DNA from: Myxococcales bacterium
GTDB taxonomy: Bacteria > Myxococcota_A > Polyangia > Polyangiales > Polyangiaceae
Assembly: GCA_016191785.1 (NCBI GenBank)
Contig: JACPVJ010000052.1
Span: 1-64,000 of the forward strand
Length of the DNA: 64,000 nucleotides
Reading direction: 5' to 3'
Positions 21,270-30,701 of the stretch are shown here, piece after piece. Within the stretch, counting starts at the first letter, position 1. Each line of letters begins with the position of its first letter. The notes below the pieces were generated by a model that saw only the letters and a program-made list of their open reading frames with translations, had not been told where the DNA came from and did not search any database. Made by a program: the position numbers and the translations under genes.

Positions 21270-23375
21270 ATGAAGAACGCGCTCTCGGGGCTGCTCGCGG
21301 CCTCACTGGTTTCGTGTGTCCTCGGGTGTTCGTCCAGCGACTCGGGGGGCGGCCCCGGCACCGGTGGCTTCGCCGGCTCGGGGGCGTCCGCGGGCGCGGG
21401 CGCCAGCGCGGGCTTCGGCGGCTTCGGTGGTAGCGGCGCTCTCGGGGGCAGCGGAGCGGTCGCCGGCGGAGGCGCCGCGGGCGCGCCCGTCGGCGGGGCG
21501 GCCGGCGCGGGTGGCGCGGCAGGCGGAAGCGGTGGCGGAGGAAGCGGGGGGACCACCGCCTGCGCCCACGGCGTGTGCAGCGTCGGCGCGGCTCTGGCGA
21601 TCGGCTGCGATCCATGTGTCGACAAGGTGTGCAAGGCGGACGGGTTCTGCTGTCAGAACGGTTGGGACGACGTCTGCGTGAGCGAAGCGTCGCAGTACTG
21701 CGGTGGGATCTGCGGCGGCGGGGGCTTCGGCGGCGGGGGCGGCTTCGGCGGCGGGGGCGGCTTCGGCGGCGGTGGGGGCTTCGGCGGCGGTGGGGGCTCG
21801 GGTGGCGGGACCGGCTGCGCGTACAACCAGTGCAAGAACGCCGCCGGGCAGTGCGTGACCCCGAAGAGCACCGAGTGCGGCAACTACGGCGCACCGTGCG
21901 TCGACTGCACCAAGTTCGGCAGCGTGTGCGCGAGCACGACGTGCGCCGAGTGCAAGCCCAACTGCGCCGGCAAGGTGTGTGGCGACTCGGACGGCTGCGG
22001 TGGCGTGTGCAAGTCCGACTGCGGCGCCGGGAAGTTCTGCAGCACGATGGGGCCGCAGAAACCCGGTTGCTATGCGTGCGGGCCCACGACCTGCCCCAAC
22101 GGGTGCTGTACCGCCGACGGAAAGTGCGAGACCGGCAGCACGCGCTCGCAGTGTGGCGGCGGGGGTCAGGCCTGCACCGACTGCGGCGCGCAGGCCTGCG
22201 TGCCGAAGATGAGCGGCTACAACTACACCTACGCGTGTGGGCCCTGCGGCTCGAAGTGCCAGCCGAGCTATCCGGGCATGCCGGCCATGTGTCAGGCCGA
22301 TGGCTGCGGCAACCTGTGCCCCGGCGCGAAGTGCGACTCGCAGTACGGTGGCACCTGCCAGGCGACGGGTGACTCGACCGCCACCTGCGCCCCCTCCGGC
22401 TTCTGCGACCCGTACTCCTGCGCGAGCGGGTGCTGTGACTATTCCGGCGGATGGATGAGCTCGAAGTGCGTGACCGGCAACCTGCCCAGCCAGTGTGGAT
22501 CCGGCGCTGTCACCTGCGTCGACTGCGTGTCGAAGGGCGGGAGCTGCGACACGAAGACCAAGAGTTGCACCAACTGCACTCCGAAGTGCGACGCGGTGTA
22601 TTCCTGCGGGCAGGCCGACGGCTGTGGCGGCAAGTGCAACGGCAAGACCGGCGGCAAGTGTCAGGGCACGGGTGCGGTCTGCAGCGACGAAGGCGTGTGC
22701 GGCTGCGCCGCCAGCGGCAAGGCCCTGTGCTACGACGCGACCACCAAGGCCCAAGCGTGCATCGACGTGCTCTCCGACGCGAACAACTGCGGCGGCTGCG
22801 GGCTGATGTGCCCGAGCGGCATGGCCTGCAAGGGGGGCGTCTGCGACTGCGGACCGGGCTCGCTCTTCTGCAAGTCGAGTGACCCCAAGGTCCCGGGCGT
22901 GTGCACCAACCTCGCGACCGATCCCAAGCACTGCGGCACGTGCGCGACGGCGTGTCCCGGGACGGCGTGCACGGACGGCAAGTGCGGCGCGTGTGCGACG
23001 GGCACGACCCAGTGCGGATACCCGACCCCCGTCTGCGCGGATCTTCAGTCCGACGGCAAGCACTGCGGCCAGTGCTACAACGCTTGCCCGACGGGCGTCG
23101 CGTGTGTCGCTGGCAAGTGCCAATGCCCCACCGGGCAGACTTCGTGCAGCGCCAAGTGCACCGATACGACGACCGACGCGAACAACTGCGGAGCATGTGG
23201 TAGCAAGTGCCCCACCGGCGTGTCGTGCAGCGGCGGCAGCTGCCAGTGCCCCTCTGGGACGACCTTCTGCAAGAACAGCGGGACGTGCACCAACCTGACG
23301 GTCGACCCCAAGAACTGCGGCACCTGCGGCACCAGCTGCCCGAGCAACTTCTGCTCGAACGGCAAGTGTCTGTGA
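21270..23375 (+). CDS. Large Cys-rich repeat lipoprotein with Gly-rich linkers
   Basis: A 701-residue predicted lipoprotein (lipobox LGCS). It has a Gly/Ala/Ser-rich linker, a first Cys-rich module, and a second linker of GGGFGG units. About 500 residues of repeated Cys-rich modules follow, of the form C-x-D/N-x6-NNCGGCGxxCPxGxxCxxGxCxCPxG, similar to modules of other myxobacterial surface proteins and to Stig1-like repeats. The cysteines probably form disulphides in a rod-like surface structure. The role is unknown; adhesion or shielding is only a guess. A ribosome site is weak. The gene is monocistronic. Confidence 0.85.
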   Translation: MKNALSGLLAASLVSCVLGCSSSDSGGGPGTGGFAGSGASAGAGASAGFGGFGGSGALGGSGAVAGGGAAGAPVGGAAGAGGAAGGSGGGGSGGTTACAHGVCSVGAALAIGCDPCVDKVCKADGFCCQNGWDDVCVSEASQYCGGICGGGGFGGGGGFGGGGGFGGGGGFGGGGGSGGGTGCAYNQCKNAAGQCVTPKSTECGNYGAPCVDCTKFGSVCASTTCAECKPNCAGKVCGDSDGCGGVCKSDCGAGKFCSTMGPQKPGCYACGPTTCPNGCCTADGKCETGSTRSQCGGGGQACTDCGAQACVPKMSGYNYTYACGPCGSKCQPSYPGMPAMCQADGCGNLCPGAKCDSQYGGTCQATGDSTATCAPSGFCDPYSCASGCCDYSGGWMSSKCVTGNLPSQCGSGAVTCVDCVSKGGSCDTKTKSCTNCTPKCDAVYSCGQADGCGGKCNGKTGGKCQGTGAVCSDEGVCGCAASGKALCYDATTKAQACIDVLSDANNCGGCGLMCPSGMACKGGVCDCGPGSLFCKSSDPKVPGVCTNLATDPKHCGTCATACPGTACTDGKCGACATGTTQCGYPTPVCADLQSDGKHCGQCYNACPTGVACVAGKCQCPTGQTSCSAKCTDTTTDANNCGACGSKCPTGVSCSGGSCQCPSGTTFCKNSGTCTNLTVDPKNCGTCGTSCPSNFCSNGKCL
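21718..21809 (+). repeat. 18-nt in-frame repeat encoding GFGGGG units
   Basis: About four to five near-identical 18-nt units of G and C with a TTC codon encode GFGGGG repeats inside the Cys-rich lipoprotein. The low-complexity linker is prone to length change by slippage without frameshift. Confidence 0.8.
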
Positions 23376-23668
23376 CGCCCCGACCGCTCGTTCCGTGACC
23401 CGCGAGCTCGGCGGGCGACCGGCACCGCTCCCGCGCCAGGGATCAGCGGATCTCGGGGGCGCCCGCTGCGCAGCCGCGAAATTCCCGCGCGGCGGTGGCG
23501 CAGGCGAGACTCGGCCCTACGGATCGGGCGTCGGCGCCCCATTTCAAGCTCGCGTCCGGGCCTGACTTTGGAGTAACACTCGCCCGCGAATCGTCGAGGT
23601 GGCGTCCCCTCCGGGCGCGGCCGCGGCGGCTGCCAGCGAGCGACGCTCGGAGAGTCGAGCTTCGAATC

Positions 23669-24343
23669 ATGTCCATGGCAAAAGCGATCACGCTAAGCGA
23701 CACGACGATCGGGAAGAAGGTCGTCATGGCGGTGACGGGCCTCGTGCTGTACGGGTTCGTCGTCGCTCACATGCTGGGCAACCTCCAGGTCTTCATGGGC
23801 CCGGAGCAGCTCAACGGGTACGCCAAGAAGCTGCATGATCTGGGACCGGTGCTGTACGCCGCGCGCGCGGTGGTTTTGGTCTCGCTGGTGCTGCACGTGG
23901 TGATGGTGGTGCAGCTCTTGTCGCGAACCGCCGCGGCGCGCCCCATCGGCTACCGGCTCAAGAAGAACCAGACCACCACCTACGCGGCGCTCACCATGAA
24001 GTTCGGTGGCCTCGCGCTCATGCTGTTCATCGTCTACCACCTGGCGCACTTCACCTTCCCAGGCGTGTCCATGGCGGCGGGCTACAAGCACAGCGCGACC
24101 GACGTCTACGCGAACGTGGTGAGCGGCTTCAAGGTCCCCTGGGTCACCGCCATCTACGTGGTGGCGCAGCTCTTCCTGGGCATGCACCTCTATCACGGGG
24201 CCTTCAGCCTGTTTCAGACGCTGGGTCTCAGCCACCCGCGTTACGTCGAGAAGGCCCGGTTCGTCGCCCAAACCCTCGGCATCGCGGTCGCCGCGGCCAA
24301 CATCGCCATGCCGGTCGCGGTCGTGGCGGGAATCGTGAAGTGA
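23669..24343 (+). CDS. sdhC: Succinate dehydrogenase cytochrome b558 subunit
   Basis: A 224-residue, five-helix membrane anchor of the SdhC b558/fumarate-reductase type. Helix regions include [45 protein letters not shown] and [21 protein letters not shown]. Its membrane His residues (AHMLGN, LHVVM, YHLAHF, MHLYHG) are candidates for two heme ligand pairs. It anchors SdhAB and passes electrons to quinone, probably menaquinone as in this anchor type. The start is ATG 23669, with ATG 23675 possible. It is the first gene of sdhCAB; its stop overlaps the next start. Confidence 0.93.
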   Translation: MSMAKAITLSDTTIGKKVVMAVTGLVLYGFVVAHMLGNLQVFMGPEQLNGYAKKLHDLGPVLYAARAVVLVSLVLHVVMVVQLLSRTAAARPIGYRLKKNQTTTYAALTMKFGGLALMLFIVYHLAHFTFPGVSMAAGYKHSATDVYANVVSGFKVPWVTAIYVVAQLFLGMHLYHGAFSLFQTLGLSHPRYVEKARFVAQTLGIAVAAANIAMPVAVVAGIVK

Positions 24344-26289
24344 CGGAGAGCGCCATGCAGAGCCGGCTCGACAGCAAAGCCCCCTCCGGTCCCATCGAGA
24401 CCCGTTGGGATCGTCATCGCTTCGGCATGAAGCTGGTCAACCCAGCCAACCGCCGGAAGTACAAGATCATCGTCGTCGGCACCGGCCTGGCCGGCGGCGC
24501 CGGCGCCGCTTCGCTCGGCGAGATGGGCTACAACGTGCTGTCGTTCTGCTACCAAGACAGCCCGCGTCGCGCGCACAGCATCGCGGCGCAGGGCGGCATC
24601 AACGCCGCCAAGAACTACAAGAACGACGGCGACAGCATCCACCGCTTGTTCTACGACACGGTGAAGGGTGGGGACTTCCGCGCCCGCGAGAGCAACGTCC
24701 ACCGCTTGGCCGAGCTGTCGGTGAACATCATCGACCAGTGCGTGGCCCAGGGCGTCCCGTTCGCTCGCGAGTACGGCGGCCTGCTCGACAACCGCTCGTT
24801 CGGCGGGGCCCAGGTCTCGCGCACCTTCTACGCCCGCGGCCAGACCGGCCAGCAGCTCTTGCTCGGCGCCTATCAGGCGCTGGCCCGGCAGATCGAGGCG
24901 GGCACGGTCAAGAGCTTCCCTCGTACCGAGATGCTCGACGTGATCGTGGTCGACGGCGTCGCCCGCGGCATCGTCACGCGCGACATGGTGTCGGGCAAGG
25001 TCGAGGCGCACGTCGCCGACGCCGTGGTGCTCGCGACCGGCGGCTACGGCAACGCCTTCTTCCTCTCGACCAACGCCATCGGCTGCAACGCCACCGCCGT
25101 CTGGCGTGCCCACAAGAAGGGCGCCTTCTTCGCCAACCCGTGCTTCACGCAGATCCACCCGACGTGCATCCCGGCGGGTGGCGACTACCAGTCGAAGCTC
25201 ACGTTGATGAGCGAGAGCTTGCGCAACGACGGCCGCGTCTGGGTGCCGAAGAGCGCGGGCGACTGTGGCCGCGACCCCGCCGAGATCGCAGAGAAGGACC
25301 GCGACTACTACCTCGAGCGCCTCTACCCGAGCTTCGGCAACCTGGTGCCGCGCGACATCGCCAGCCGTCGCGCCAAGATGGTCTGCGACGAGGGTCGCGG
25401 CGTCGGCACCGAGCTCGAGGGCGTGCGTCGTGGCGTCTATCTCGACTTCCGAGACTCGATCAAGCGCCTCGGCGAGGCCAAGATCCGCGAGCGCTACGGC
25501 AACCTCTTCGAGATGTACGAACGCATCACCGGCGAGAACCCGTACAAGACGCCAATGCGCATCTACCCGGCTTCCCACTACACCATGGGCGGCCTGTGGG
25601 TGGACTACAACTTGATGACCACCATCCCGGGCTGCTTCGCGGCCGGTGAGGCGAACTTCAGCGACCACGGCGCGAACCGCCTGGGCGCCAGCGCGCTGAT
25701 GCAGGGGCTCGCCGACGGGTACTTCGTGCTGCCCTACGTGCTCGGCAACTACCTGGCCAGCGCGAAGCTGGCCAGCGTGGACGAGGGCCACATCGAGGTG
25801 AAGAAGGCGGTCGCCGACGTCGAGGAGAGGATCGAGAAGCTCCTCAGCATCGGCGGCGAGCGCACGCCGGACTCGTTCCACCGCGAGCTGGGGAACATCA
25901 TCTGGAACAACTGCGGCATGGCCCGAAGCGCCCAGGGCCTCGAGGGCGCGCTGGCGCGCATCCCGGCGTTGCGCGAAGAGTTCTGGCAGAACCTCAAGGT
26001 CACCGGCACGGGCGAGAGCCTGAACCAGACCCTCGAGAAGGCGGGTCGCGTTGCAGACTTCATGGAGCTCGGCGAGCTGATGTGTCGTGACGCGCTGGCC
26101 CGCGACGAGAGCTGCGGCTGCCACTATCGCGAAGAGCACGTGACCGAAGAGGGCGAGGCCGCCCGAAACGACTCGGAGTACCAGTACGTCGCGGCCTGGG
26201 AGCACACGGGGGACCTTTCCAAACCCACGCTTCACAAAGAGGCGCTCGAGTTCGAGTACGTCTTGCCCGTGGCGCGCAGCTACAAGTGA
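24340..26289 (+). CDS. sdhA: Succinate dehydrogenase flavoprotein subunit
   Basis: A 649-residue FAD subunit. The dinucleotide-binding site is [20 protein letters not shown]. The covalent-FAD region is [16 protein letters not shown], with a His in the expected place. Active-site blocks include [20 protein letters not shown] and [16 protein letters not shown]. It oxidises succinate to fumarate. GTG 24340 overlaps the sdhC stop (GTGA); an alternative ATG is at 24355. The length matches the b558-type SdhA/FrdA family. Confidence 0.96.
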   Translation: MTESAMQSRLDSKAPSGPIETRWDRHRFGMKLVNPANRRKYKIIVVGTGLAGGAGAASLGEMGYNVLSFCYQDSPRRAHSIAAQGGINAAKNYKNDGDSIHRLFYDTVKGGDFRARESNVHRLAELSVNIIDQCVAQGVPFAREYGGLLDNRSFGGAQVSRTFYARGQTGQQLLLGAYQALARQIEAGTVKSFPRTEMLDVIVVDGVARGIVTRDMVSGKVEAHVADAVVLATGGYGNAFFLSTNAIGCNATAVWRAHKKGAFFANPCFTQIHPTCIPAGGDYQSKLTLMSESLRNDGRVWVPKSAGDCGRDPAEIAEKDRDYYLERLYPSFGNLVPRDIASRRAKMVCDEGRGVGTELEGVRRGVYLDFRDSIKRLGEAKIRERYGNLFEMYERITGENPYKTPMRIYPASHYTMGGLWVDYNLMTTIPGCFAAGEANFSDHGANRLGASALMQGLADGYFVLPYVLGNYLASAKLASVDEGHIEVKKAVADVEERIEKLLSIGGERTPDSFHRELGNIIWNNCGMARSAQGLEGALARIPALREEFWQNLKVTGTGESLNQTLEKAGRVADFMELGELMCRDALARDESCGCHYREEHVTEEGEAARNDSEYQYVAAWEHTGDLSKPTLHKEALEFEYVLPVARSYK

Positions 26290-26308
26290 TCGAGTCGGAG
26301 AAGCTCAG

Positions 26309-27097
26309 ATGTCGAAGACCATGAACCTCACGCTGCACGTCTGGCGCCAGAAGGGCGGAACGGACATCGGCGGCTTCGAGACCTACAAGGCCCCGGAGAT
26401 CAGCGAGCACATGTCATTTCTCGAGATGCTCGACGTGGTCAACGAGCGCCTCTTGGCCGACGGCAAGGAACCGATCGCGTTCGACAGCGACTGTCGCGAA
26501 GGCATCTGCGGTATGTGCGGCCTGGTGATCAACGGCGTGCCCCACGGCCCGAACGCCGCCACCACCACCTGCCAGCTCCACATGCGGCATTTCAACGACG
26601 GCGACGAGATCACCATCGAGCCCTGGCGCGCGGCGGCCTTCCCCGTGCTGCGCGACCTGGTGGTCGATCGCGGGGCGTTCGATCGGATCATCCAAGCCGG
26701 CGGGTACGTCAGCGTGAACGCCGGCTCGGCGCCCGAAGCCAACGGCCTGCCGGTGGCCAAACCGGACGCGGACCGCGCGATGGACGCCGCGGCGTGCATC
26801 GGCTGCGGCGCGTGCGTGGCGGCCTGCCCCAACGCCAGCGCCATGCTCTTCGTCGCCGCCAAGGCGGCCCACCTGGGGCTCTTGCCCCAAGGCCAGCCCG
26901 AGCGGTACGAGCGCGTCAAGAAGATGGTCGCCCAGATGGACGCCGAGGGCTTCGGGCACTGCAGCAACCACTACGAGTGCATGGCGGCCTGTCCGAAAGA
27001 GATCAGCGTGGACTTCATCGCGCGGCTCAACCGCGATCTGATGCGCGCTACCGTGGTCGAGCGGGACCACGAAGAGAAGAGCGGCGGCGCGGGCTGA
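26309..27097 (+). CDS. sdhB: Succinate dehydrogenase iron-sulfur subunit
   Basis: A 262-residue electron-transfer subunit with three clusters. The N-terminal ferredoxin domain has the [2Fe-2S] Cys ligands ([17 protein letters not shown] and a later CQLH). The C-terminal domain has [4Fe-4S] ([12 protein letters not shown]) and [3Fe-4S] ([14 protein letters not shown]) motifs. It lies 19 bp after sdhA in the same operon and links FADH2 oxidation to the SdhC hemes. Confidence 0.96.
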   Translation: MSKTMNLTLHVWRQKGGTDIGGFETYKAPEISEHMSFLEMLDVVNERLLADGKEPIAFDSDCREGICGMCGLVINGVPHGPNAATTTCQLHMRHFNDGDEITIEPWRAAAFPVLRDLVVDRGAFDRIIQAGGYVSVNAGSAPEANGLPVAKPDADRAMDAAACIGCGACVAACPNASAMLFVAAKAAHLGLLPQGQPERYERVKKMVAQMDAEGFGHCSNHYECMAACPKEISVDFIARLNRDLMRATVVERDHEEKSGGAG

Positions 27098-27098
27098 A

Positions 27099-27830
27099 TC
27101 AGAAGGAAATCGCGCCGCTCCAGACGAAGGCGCGTTCTCCGATCAGCGTGCTCTCGAAGCGTAGGTCGAGGCCTCGCCCCGCGTCGGTGCCCACGCCGAA
27201 GCCCAACGCGAAATGCCGGCGGTCGCTGCCGACGCGATCCTCTCCCGCGATGCGGGCCTGGACCGGGCCGCCGAACGCCCGCCCGACCGCGAACGGGCGC
27301 AGGCGCTCGAAGAGCGTGACCCCGACCTCGGCGCCGACGCGCAAGTCCGAGGCCGAGAGCGCCGTGGACTTGCCCGTGGCTTCGTCTTCGATGCGGGCCC
27401 GCGAAAATCCCATCGACAACGTCGTGACGCCGTACAGCTGGCCGTCCGCACCTCCGAACAGCCGGTAGCCGCCGGTGAAGCTGGCCAAGAAACCGGGCTT
27501 CACGTCGAAGCGGCGCCCCTCACCCTCGAAGCTGCCGCCCGCCAAGATCCCCACCGAAGCCACCAGGCTCGTGCGATCGCCCAGGCGGCGTCCCAGGCTC
27601 GCGACGAACGCGCGTTGCCGCAGCGTGAAGTCCGAGTCGTCGAAGCGAAGCTCGGACGTGACTCCGGCGGTCGCGGCTCCGACCAGCCACGGCCGCTCGT
27701 CGGCGCTCGCGCTCTGAGAGCAGCCCGTCGGACCGACGGGCGCGGCGAGGCCTCAAGCGGCAGCGGGGGTGGAAGGCGTGGCGACGGCGGCGGCGGCGCT
27801 CGTCGCGAGCAAGAACGGGGTCAAGCGCAT
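27099..27830 (-). pseudogene. Beta-barrel outer-membrane protein gene interrupted by in-frame TGA
   Basis: From ATG 27830 the frame encodes a signal peptide, MRLTPFLLATSAAAAVAT followed by PSTPAAA. It then hits TGA at 27755-27753 and continues in the same frame as a beta-barrel-like protein to 27099 (244 codons in all, including both stops). After the TGA there is no ATG, GTG or TTG until GTG 27563, which would lack export signal and first strands. Barrel-like features are FLASFTGGYRLFG, LYGVTTLSMGFSRARI, LRVGAEVGVTLFERL and the terminal VWSGAISF. One base change (TGG, CGA or GGA to TGA) or a sequencing error explains it. It is divergent from a MarR gene and abuts sdhB tail-to-tail. Confidence 0.72.
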
Positions 27831-27879
27831 GCCGCGAGCGTGGGGGCTCTGCGAGGGAACGTCAACCGGGTGTGCCGAG

Positions 27880-27897
27880 TGGTTGCGGACGCAACCA
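27880..27897. promoter_or_regulatory. Palindromic operator, probably for the MarR regulator
   Basis: A perfect palindrome with 8-bp arms and a 2-bp centre (tggttgcg-ga-cgcaacca) lies in the 86-bp divergent gap, 19 bp upstream of the MarR start. Its size and symmetry suit a MarR dimer. It could control both the regulator operon and the divergent barrel gene. A GGAG ribosome site follows before GTG 27917. Confidence 0.65.
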
Positions 27898-27916
27898 GTT
27901 GTGGTAGGAGACGCCC

Positions 27917-28372
27917 GTGCCGAGCCCCGCCGCGACCCGTGCGACCGAGCTGCGCGCGCTCACCCAGCGGTTGTTTCGGCGCTTCGGGGTGCTGGGCGCG
28001 AGCGCCACGCCCTGTGGTCGCCCGCTGCCGCTGGCCCACGCCCACGCGTTGATGGTGCTGTTGGACGGCAGCGAGCTCACGCAGCGCGAGCTCGGGTTGG
28101 CGCTGTGCATCGACAAGAGCAACGTGGCCCGGCTGTGTGCGCGGATGGTCGCGCAGGGTCACGTGACGCAGGCGCGCTGCGCGCGGGACGGGCGAAGCCG
28201 GCGCGTCACGCTGACCCCTCGCGGCGAGCGCGTCGCCCGCGACGTGGACGGCGCGAGCCGAGCGCGCTTTTCGGAGCTGCTGCGCGCGGTGCCGGCTGGG
28301 CAGCGAGGCTCCGTGATCTTGGCGCTGCGGGCGTTGCTCGCCGCGCTAGACCAGATGGAAGAGATCCGATGA
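27917..28372 (+). CDS. MarR-family transcriptional regulator
   Basis: A 151-residue winged-helix regulator. The recognition-helix region is LTQRELGLALCIDKSNVARLCARMVAQGHV and the wing is RDGRSRRVTLTPRGERVA, both typical of MarR. The start is GTG 27917 with GGAG about 8 nt upstream. The stop overlaps the cytochrome gene start (ATGA), so it is co-transcribed with a c-type cytochrome. That suggests it senses a redox-active or phenolic compound, an inference. It probably binds the palindrome at 27880-27897. Confidence 0.9.
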   Translation: MPSPAATRATELRALTQRLFRRFGVLGASATPCGRPLPLAHAHALMVLLDGSELTQRELGLALCIDKSNVARLCARMVAQGHVTQARCARDGRSRRVTLTPRGERVARDVDGASRARFSELLRAVPAGQRGSVILALRALLAALDQMEEIR

Positions 28373-28947
28373 CACGACGAACATTGCTCACCGCTGTGCT
28401 CTGGGCCTTTGCCAGCGGCTGCGAGCCGCCCCCGGCGCCGGCCCCCGCGGCCGCCGAGCCGCCTGCCGCAAGCCAGGCCCCCGCGGCGCCCAGCGCCCCG
28501 AGCACGCCCTCGGAGGTGCTCGATCAAATGGACAAGCGGGCGCCGGTGCCGCTCTTGCCGATGATGGCGAACCACCAGAAGGCCAACATGCGGGACCACC
28601 TGCTGGCCGTCCAAGAGATCGTGGTGGCGCTGGCCAGCGGCGACTTCGCCGCGGTCGAGAAGGCTGCGGGGCGCATCGGTTACTCCGCCGAAATGGGCCG
28701 GATGTGCTCCCACATGGGCATGGGCGCGCCGGGCTTCACCGACAAGGCCCTCGGCTTCCACCGGGCGGCGGACAAGATCGTGGCGGCCGCGCGCGCGCGT
28801 GACGAAAAGCGCGTGCTGCAAGAGCTCGGGACCACGCTCGAGACGTGCACCTCGTGCCACTCGACCTGGAAGCAGAAGCTGGTCGACGACGCGGCCTGGA
28901 GTCGAGCCACCTCGGCGCCCGTTCCTTCGGCGATGGGCCCGCACTGA
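28369..28947 (+). CDS. Cytochrome c'-like lipoprotein
   Basis: A 192-residue lipoprotein (lipobox FASGC at about residue 18). A Pro/Ala linker precedes a helical-bundle domain. The single heme-binding CxxCH motif is near the C-terminus (TCTSCHSTWKQ), the placement found in class II cytochromes c (c', c556). A Met-rich patch (MGRMCSHMGMGAPG) could give metal or heme contacts. It overlaps the MarR gene by 4 nt. Role: electron transfer or gas binding in the periplasm, unproven. Confidence 0.82.
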   Translation: MTRRTLLTAVLWAFASGCEPPPAPAPAAAEPPAASQAPAAPSAPSTPSEVLDQMDKRAPVPLLPMMANHQKANMRDHLLAVQEIVVALASGDFAAVEKAAGRIGYSAEMGRMCSHMGMGAPGFTDKALGFHRAADKIVAAARARDEKRVLQELGTTLETCTSCHSTWKQKLVDDAAWSRATSAPVPSAMGPH

Positions 28948-28999
28948 ACGCACGTCGCCGTTGAACCCCGGCGGCGCGGCGTGTGATGTCAGGCGCGCC

Positions 29000-30079
29000 A
29001 TGGCCAAGCCTCCGCCTCCCAAGCTCGTTCAGATCGCAGACAAGGCCCGCAACGGCCTGCGCTTCCTCGAGCGCAAGCTCGCCCCGCCCGAGATCGGGTT
29101 GCTCGGGTTCGTCAGCGACCTGTGGGGCTTTCAGATCGTCTACGCGCTGGCCGAGCTGCGGGTCGTGGACGCGCTGAAGGCCGGGCCGCGCGCGGCCGAC
29201 GACGTCGCGAAGGAAGTCGGCGCTGACGCGGACCACCTGTATCGCCTGCTGCGTGCCTCGACGCATTTCGACATCGTGCGCGAAGAGCCCAATCGGTGCT
29301 TCTCGCTCTTGCCCCTGGGCGCTGCGCTCTGCGACGTCGAGAACGAGAGCCTCCGGGACTTCATCATTCTTCAGGGGCGGGTGGGGTGGCGATTCTGGGG
29401 GCGACTCACGGACGCCGTGCGCGAGGGGAGATCGGCCATCGAGATCGAGACGGGGAAGAAGCCCTTCGAGTATCTGCTGGGCGACGAGAACGTGCGGCAC
29501 ACCTTCAACCGCGCGATGACCGCCATCAGCTCGGTGGCAGCCGAAGCCTTTGTGGCCGCCTACGACCTCTCGGGGTTCGGCAAGATCGTCGACGTGGGCG
29601 GGGGCCAGGGCCGCCTGCTCTCCGCGATGCTGCAGCAAGCGCCGTCGGCGACCGGGGTGTTGTTCGATCTGCCCGAGGTGGTGACCGAGGCGCCGCCCGT
29701 CCTGGAGTCGCTCGGAACACGCTCGCGCATAGAAGTGGTCGGTGGAAGCTTCTTCGACTCGGTCCCGGCCGGTGGCGACCTGTACGTGATGAAGGCGATC
29801 ATCCACGACTGGCACGACCCTGAGGCGCTGAAGATCTTGGAGAGCGTGCGGCGGGCAGCCAGTCCGAGCTCCAAGGTGGTGCTCTACGAGACCGTGGTCA
29901 CGCCACCGAACGACAAGCACTTCGCCAAGCTGCTGGACATCGAGATGATCGTGCACGCCGGCGGTCGCGAGCGCACCCGCGACGAATACGCCGAGCTGTT
30001 TCGCAAGAGCGGCTTTCGCCTCGAACGCGTGCTGCCCACGGCGGGCCCCGCGAGCGTGATCGAGGCGCTACCCGCCTAG
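29000..30079 (+). CDS. SAM-dependent O-methyltransferase
   Basis: A 359-residue class I methyltransferase of the plant-type/secondary-metabolism O-methyltransferase family. The N-terminal dimerisation winged helix (FQIVYALAELRVVDALKAGP) precedes the SAM site DVGGGQGRLLSAML. The catalytic block KAIIHDWHDPEALKIL has the general-base His. ATG 29000 gives the usual N-terminus. It stands alone, followed by a hairpin at 30095. The substrate is likely a hydroxylated aromatic or polyketide, but no biosynthetic cluster is adjacent. Confidence 0.9.
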   Translation: MAKPPPPKLVQIADKARNGLRFLERKLAPPEIGLLGFVSDLWGFQIVYALAELRVVDALKAGPRAADDVAKEVGADADHLYRLLRASTHFDIVREEPNRCFSLLPLGAALCDVENESLRDFIILQGRVGWRFWGRLTDAVREGRSAIEIETGKKPFEYLLGDENVRHTFNRAMTAISSVAAEAFVAAYDLSGFGKIVDVGGGQGRLLSAMLQQAPSATGVLFDLPEVVTEAPPVLESLGTRSRIEVVGGSFFDSVPAGGDLYVMKAIIHDWHDPEALKILESVRRAASPSSKVVLYETVVTPPNDKHFAKLLDIEMIVHAGGRERTRDEYAELFRKSGFRLERVLPTAGPASVIEALPA

Positions 30080-30270
30080 GAGGCTGTTTGGAATTTGCCC
30101 GGCGGGGCAAGCGGTCGGCGCAAAGACAAAGTGAGTCAGGGTTGCCCACCCCCCGGCAGTGCGCGGCGACTGCGCCGCCTGCGGGTGGCTCGCCCCTCCC
30201 CGGCGGTCGTTTCGCTCGCACGTGAGGGGCACGTCCAGTGCCCCCCCTGGGTTGTCCGCCGCGCGCGGAA

Positions 30271-30409
30271 CGCGGCGTGCCCCTCATGGATTGTCCATCT
30301 GGGGGACAAGTCGTGGGGGTCACGCGGCGTGCCCCTCATGGATTGTCCATCTGGGGGACAAGTCGTGGGGGTCACGCGGCGTGCCCCTCATGGATTGTCC
30401 ATCTGGGGG
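30271..30409. repeat. 52-bp tandem direct repeat, 2.7 copies
   Basis: Units start at 30271, 30323 and 30375 and look identical until the third breaks off at 30409. Each full unit contains TTGTCC-7 nt-GGACAA, a perfect 6-bp inverted repeat. A degenerate further copy may precede at about 30238-30257. There are no spacers, so this is not a CRISPR array. Possible roles are protein binding, a structured RNA or a recombination site. Confidence 0.85.
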
Positions 30410-30539
30410 GCCCGAGCGATCGATCACGCGTGCCGTTCGTGCTGCCGCCCGGCCCGACTACCCATCACGGGTGCCGGTCCTCGGTCAGAGCTTCCGCCAC
30501 GACCTCCGCAAGCCATACCGCGGCGCTCCGAGCCGCGCA

Positions 30540-30603
30540 CCCCCTCCTGAGCCGGCGGAGCCGGCGATTTGGAGGGGGCGCCCACCCGCAGGGGCGAAGC
30601 CCC
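30540..30603. repeat. Nested inverted repeats (REP-like)
   Basis: CCCCCTCC (30540-30547) pairs perfectly with GGAGGGGG (30571-30578). Inside lie two copies of the self-complementary GCCGGC (30551-30556, 30560-30565). A second hairpin, GGGGC-GAA-GCCCC (30591-30603), follows. This resembles intergenic palindromic elements scattered in high-GC genomes; copy number elsewhere is unknown. Confidence 0.6.
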
Positions 30604-30701
30604 GAGGATGGGCGGGGGGAGGCAACATCAGCTCGCACCGCCCGCGCGGATGCGCCTGCGAGCACGAGCCCCCGAGCCCCTGCCACTACTCCAACCCACG
30701 C

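Larger units (their letters stand above)
30080..30701. other. 622-bp non-coding region with repeats and hairpins
   Basis: No convincing gene lies here. The region holds a hairpin after the methyltransferase (6-bp stem, 30095-30110), a 52-bp tandem repeat (30271-30409) and a nested hairpin block (30540-30603). Open frames across the tandem repeat change frame from copy to copy because 52 is not a multiple of 3, arguing against translation. Confidence 0.7.

Noticed and set aside
27753..27755. Selenocysteine read-through of the TGA in the barrel gene
   Set aside because: The TGA is at the signal-peptide cleavage region rather than in a redox motif, and no selenocysteine-insertion hairpin was recognised right after it.
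30271..30409. CRISPR array
   Set aside because: The repeats are directly adjacent at a 52-bp period with no variable spacers and no cas genes nearby.
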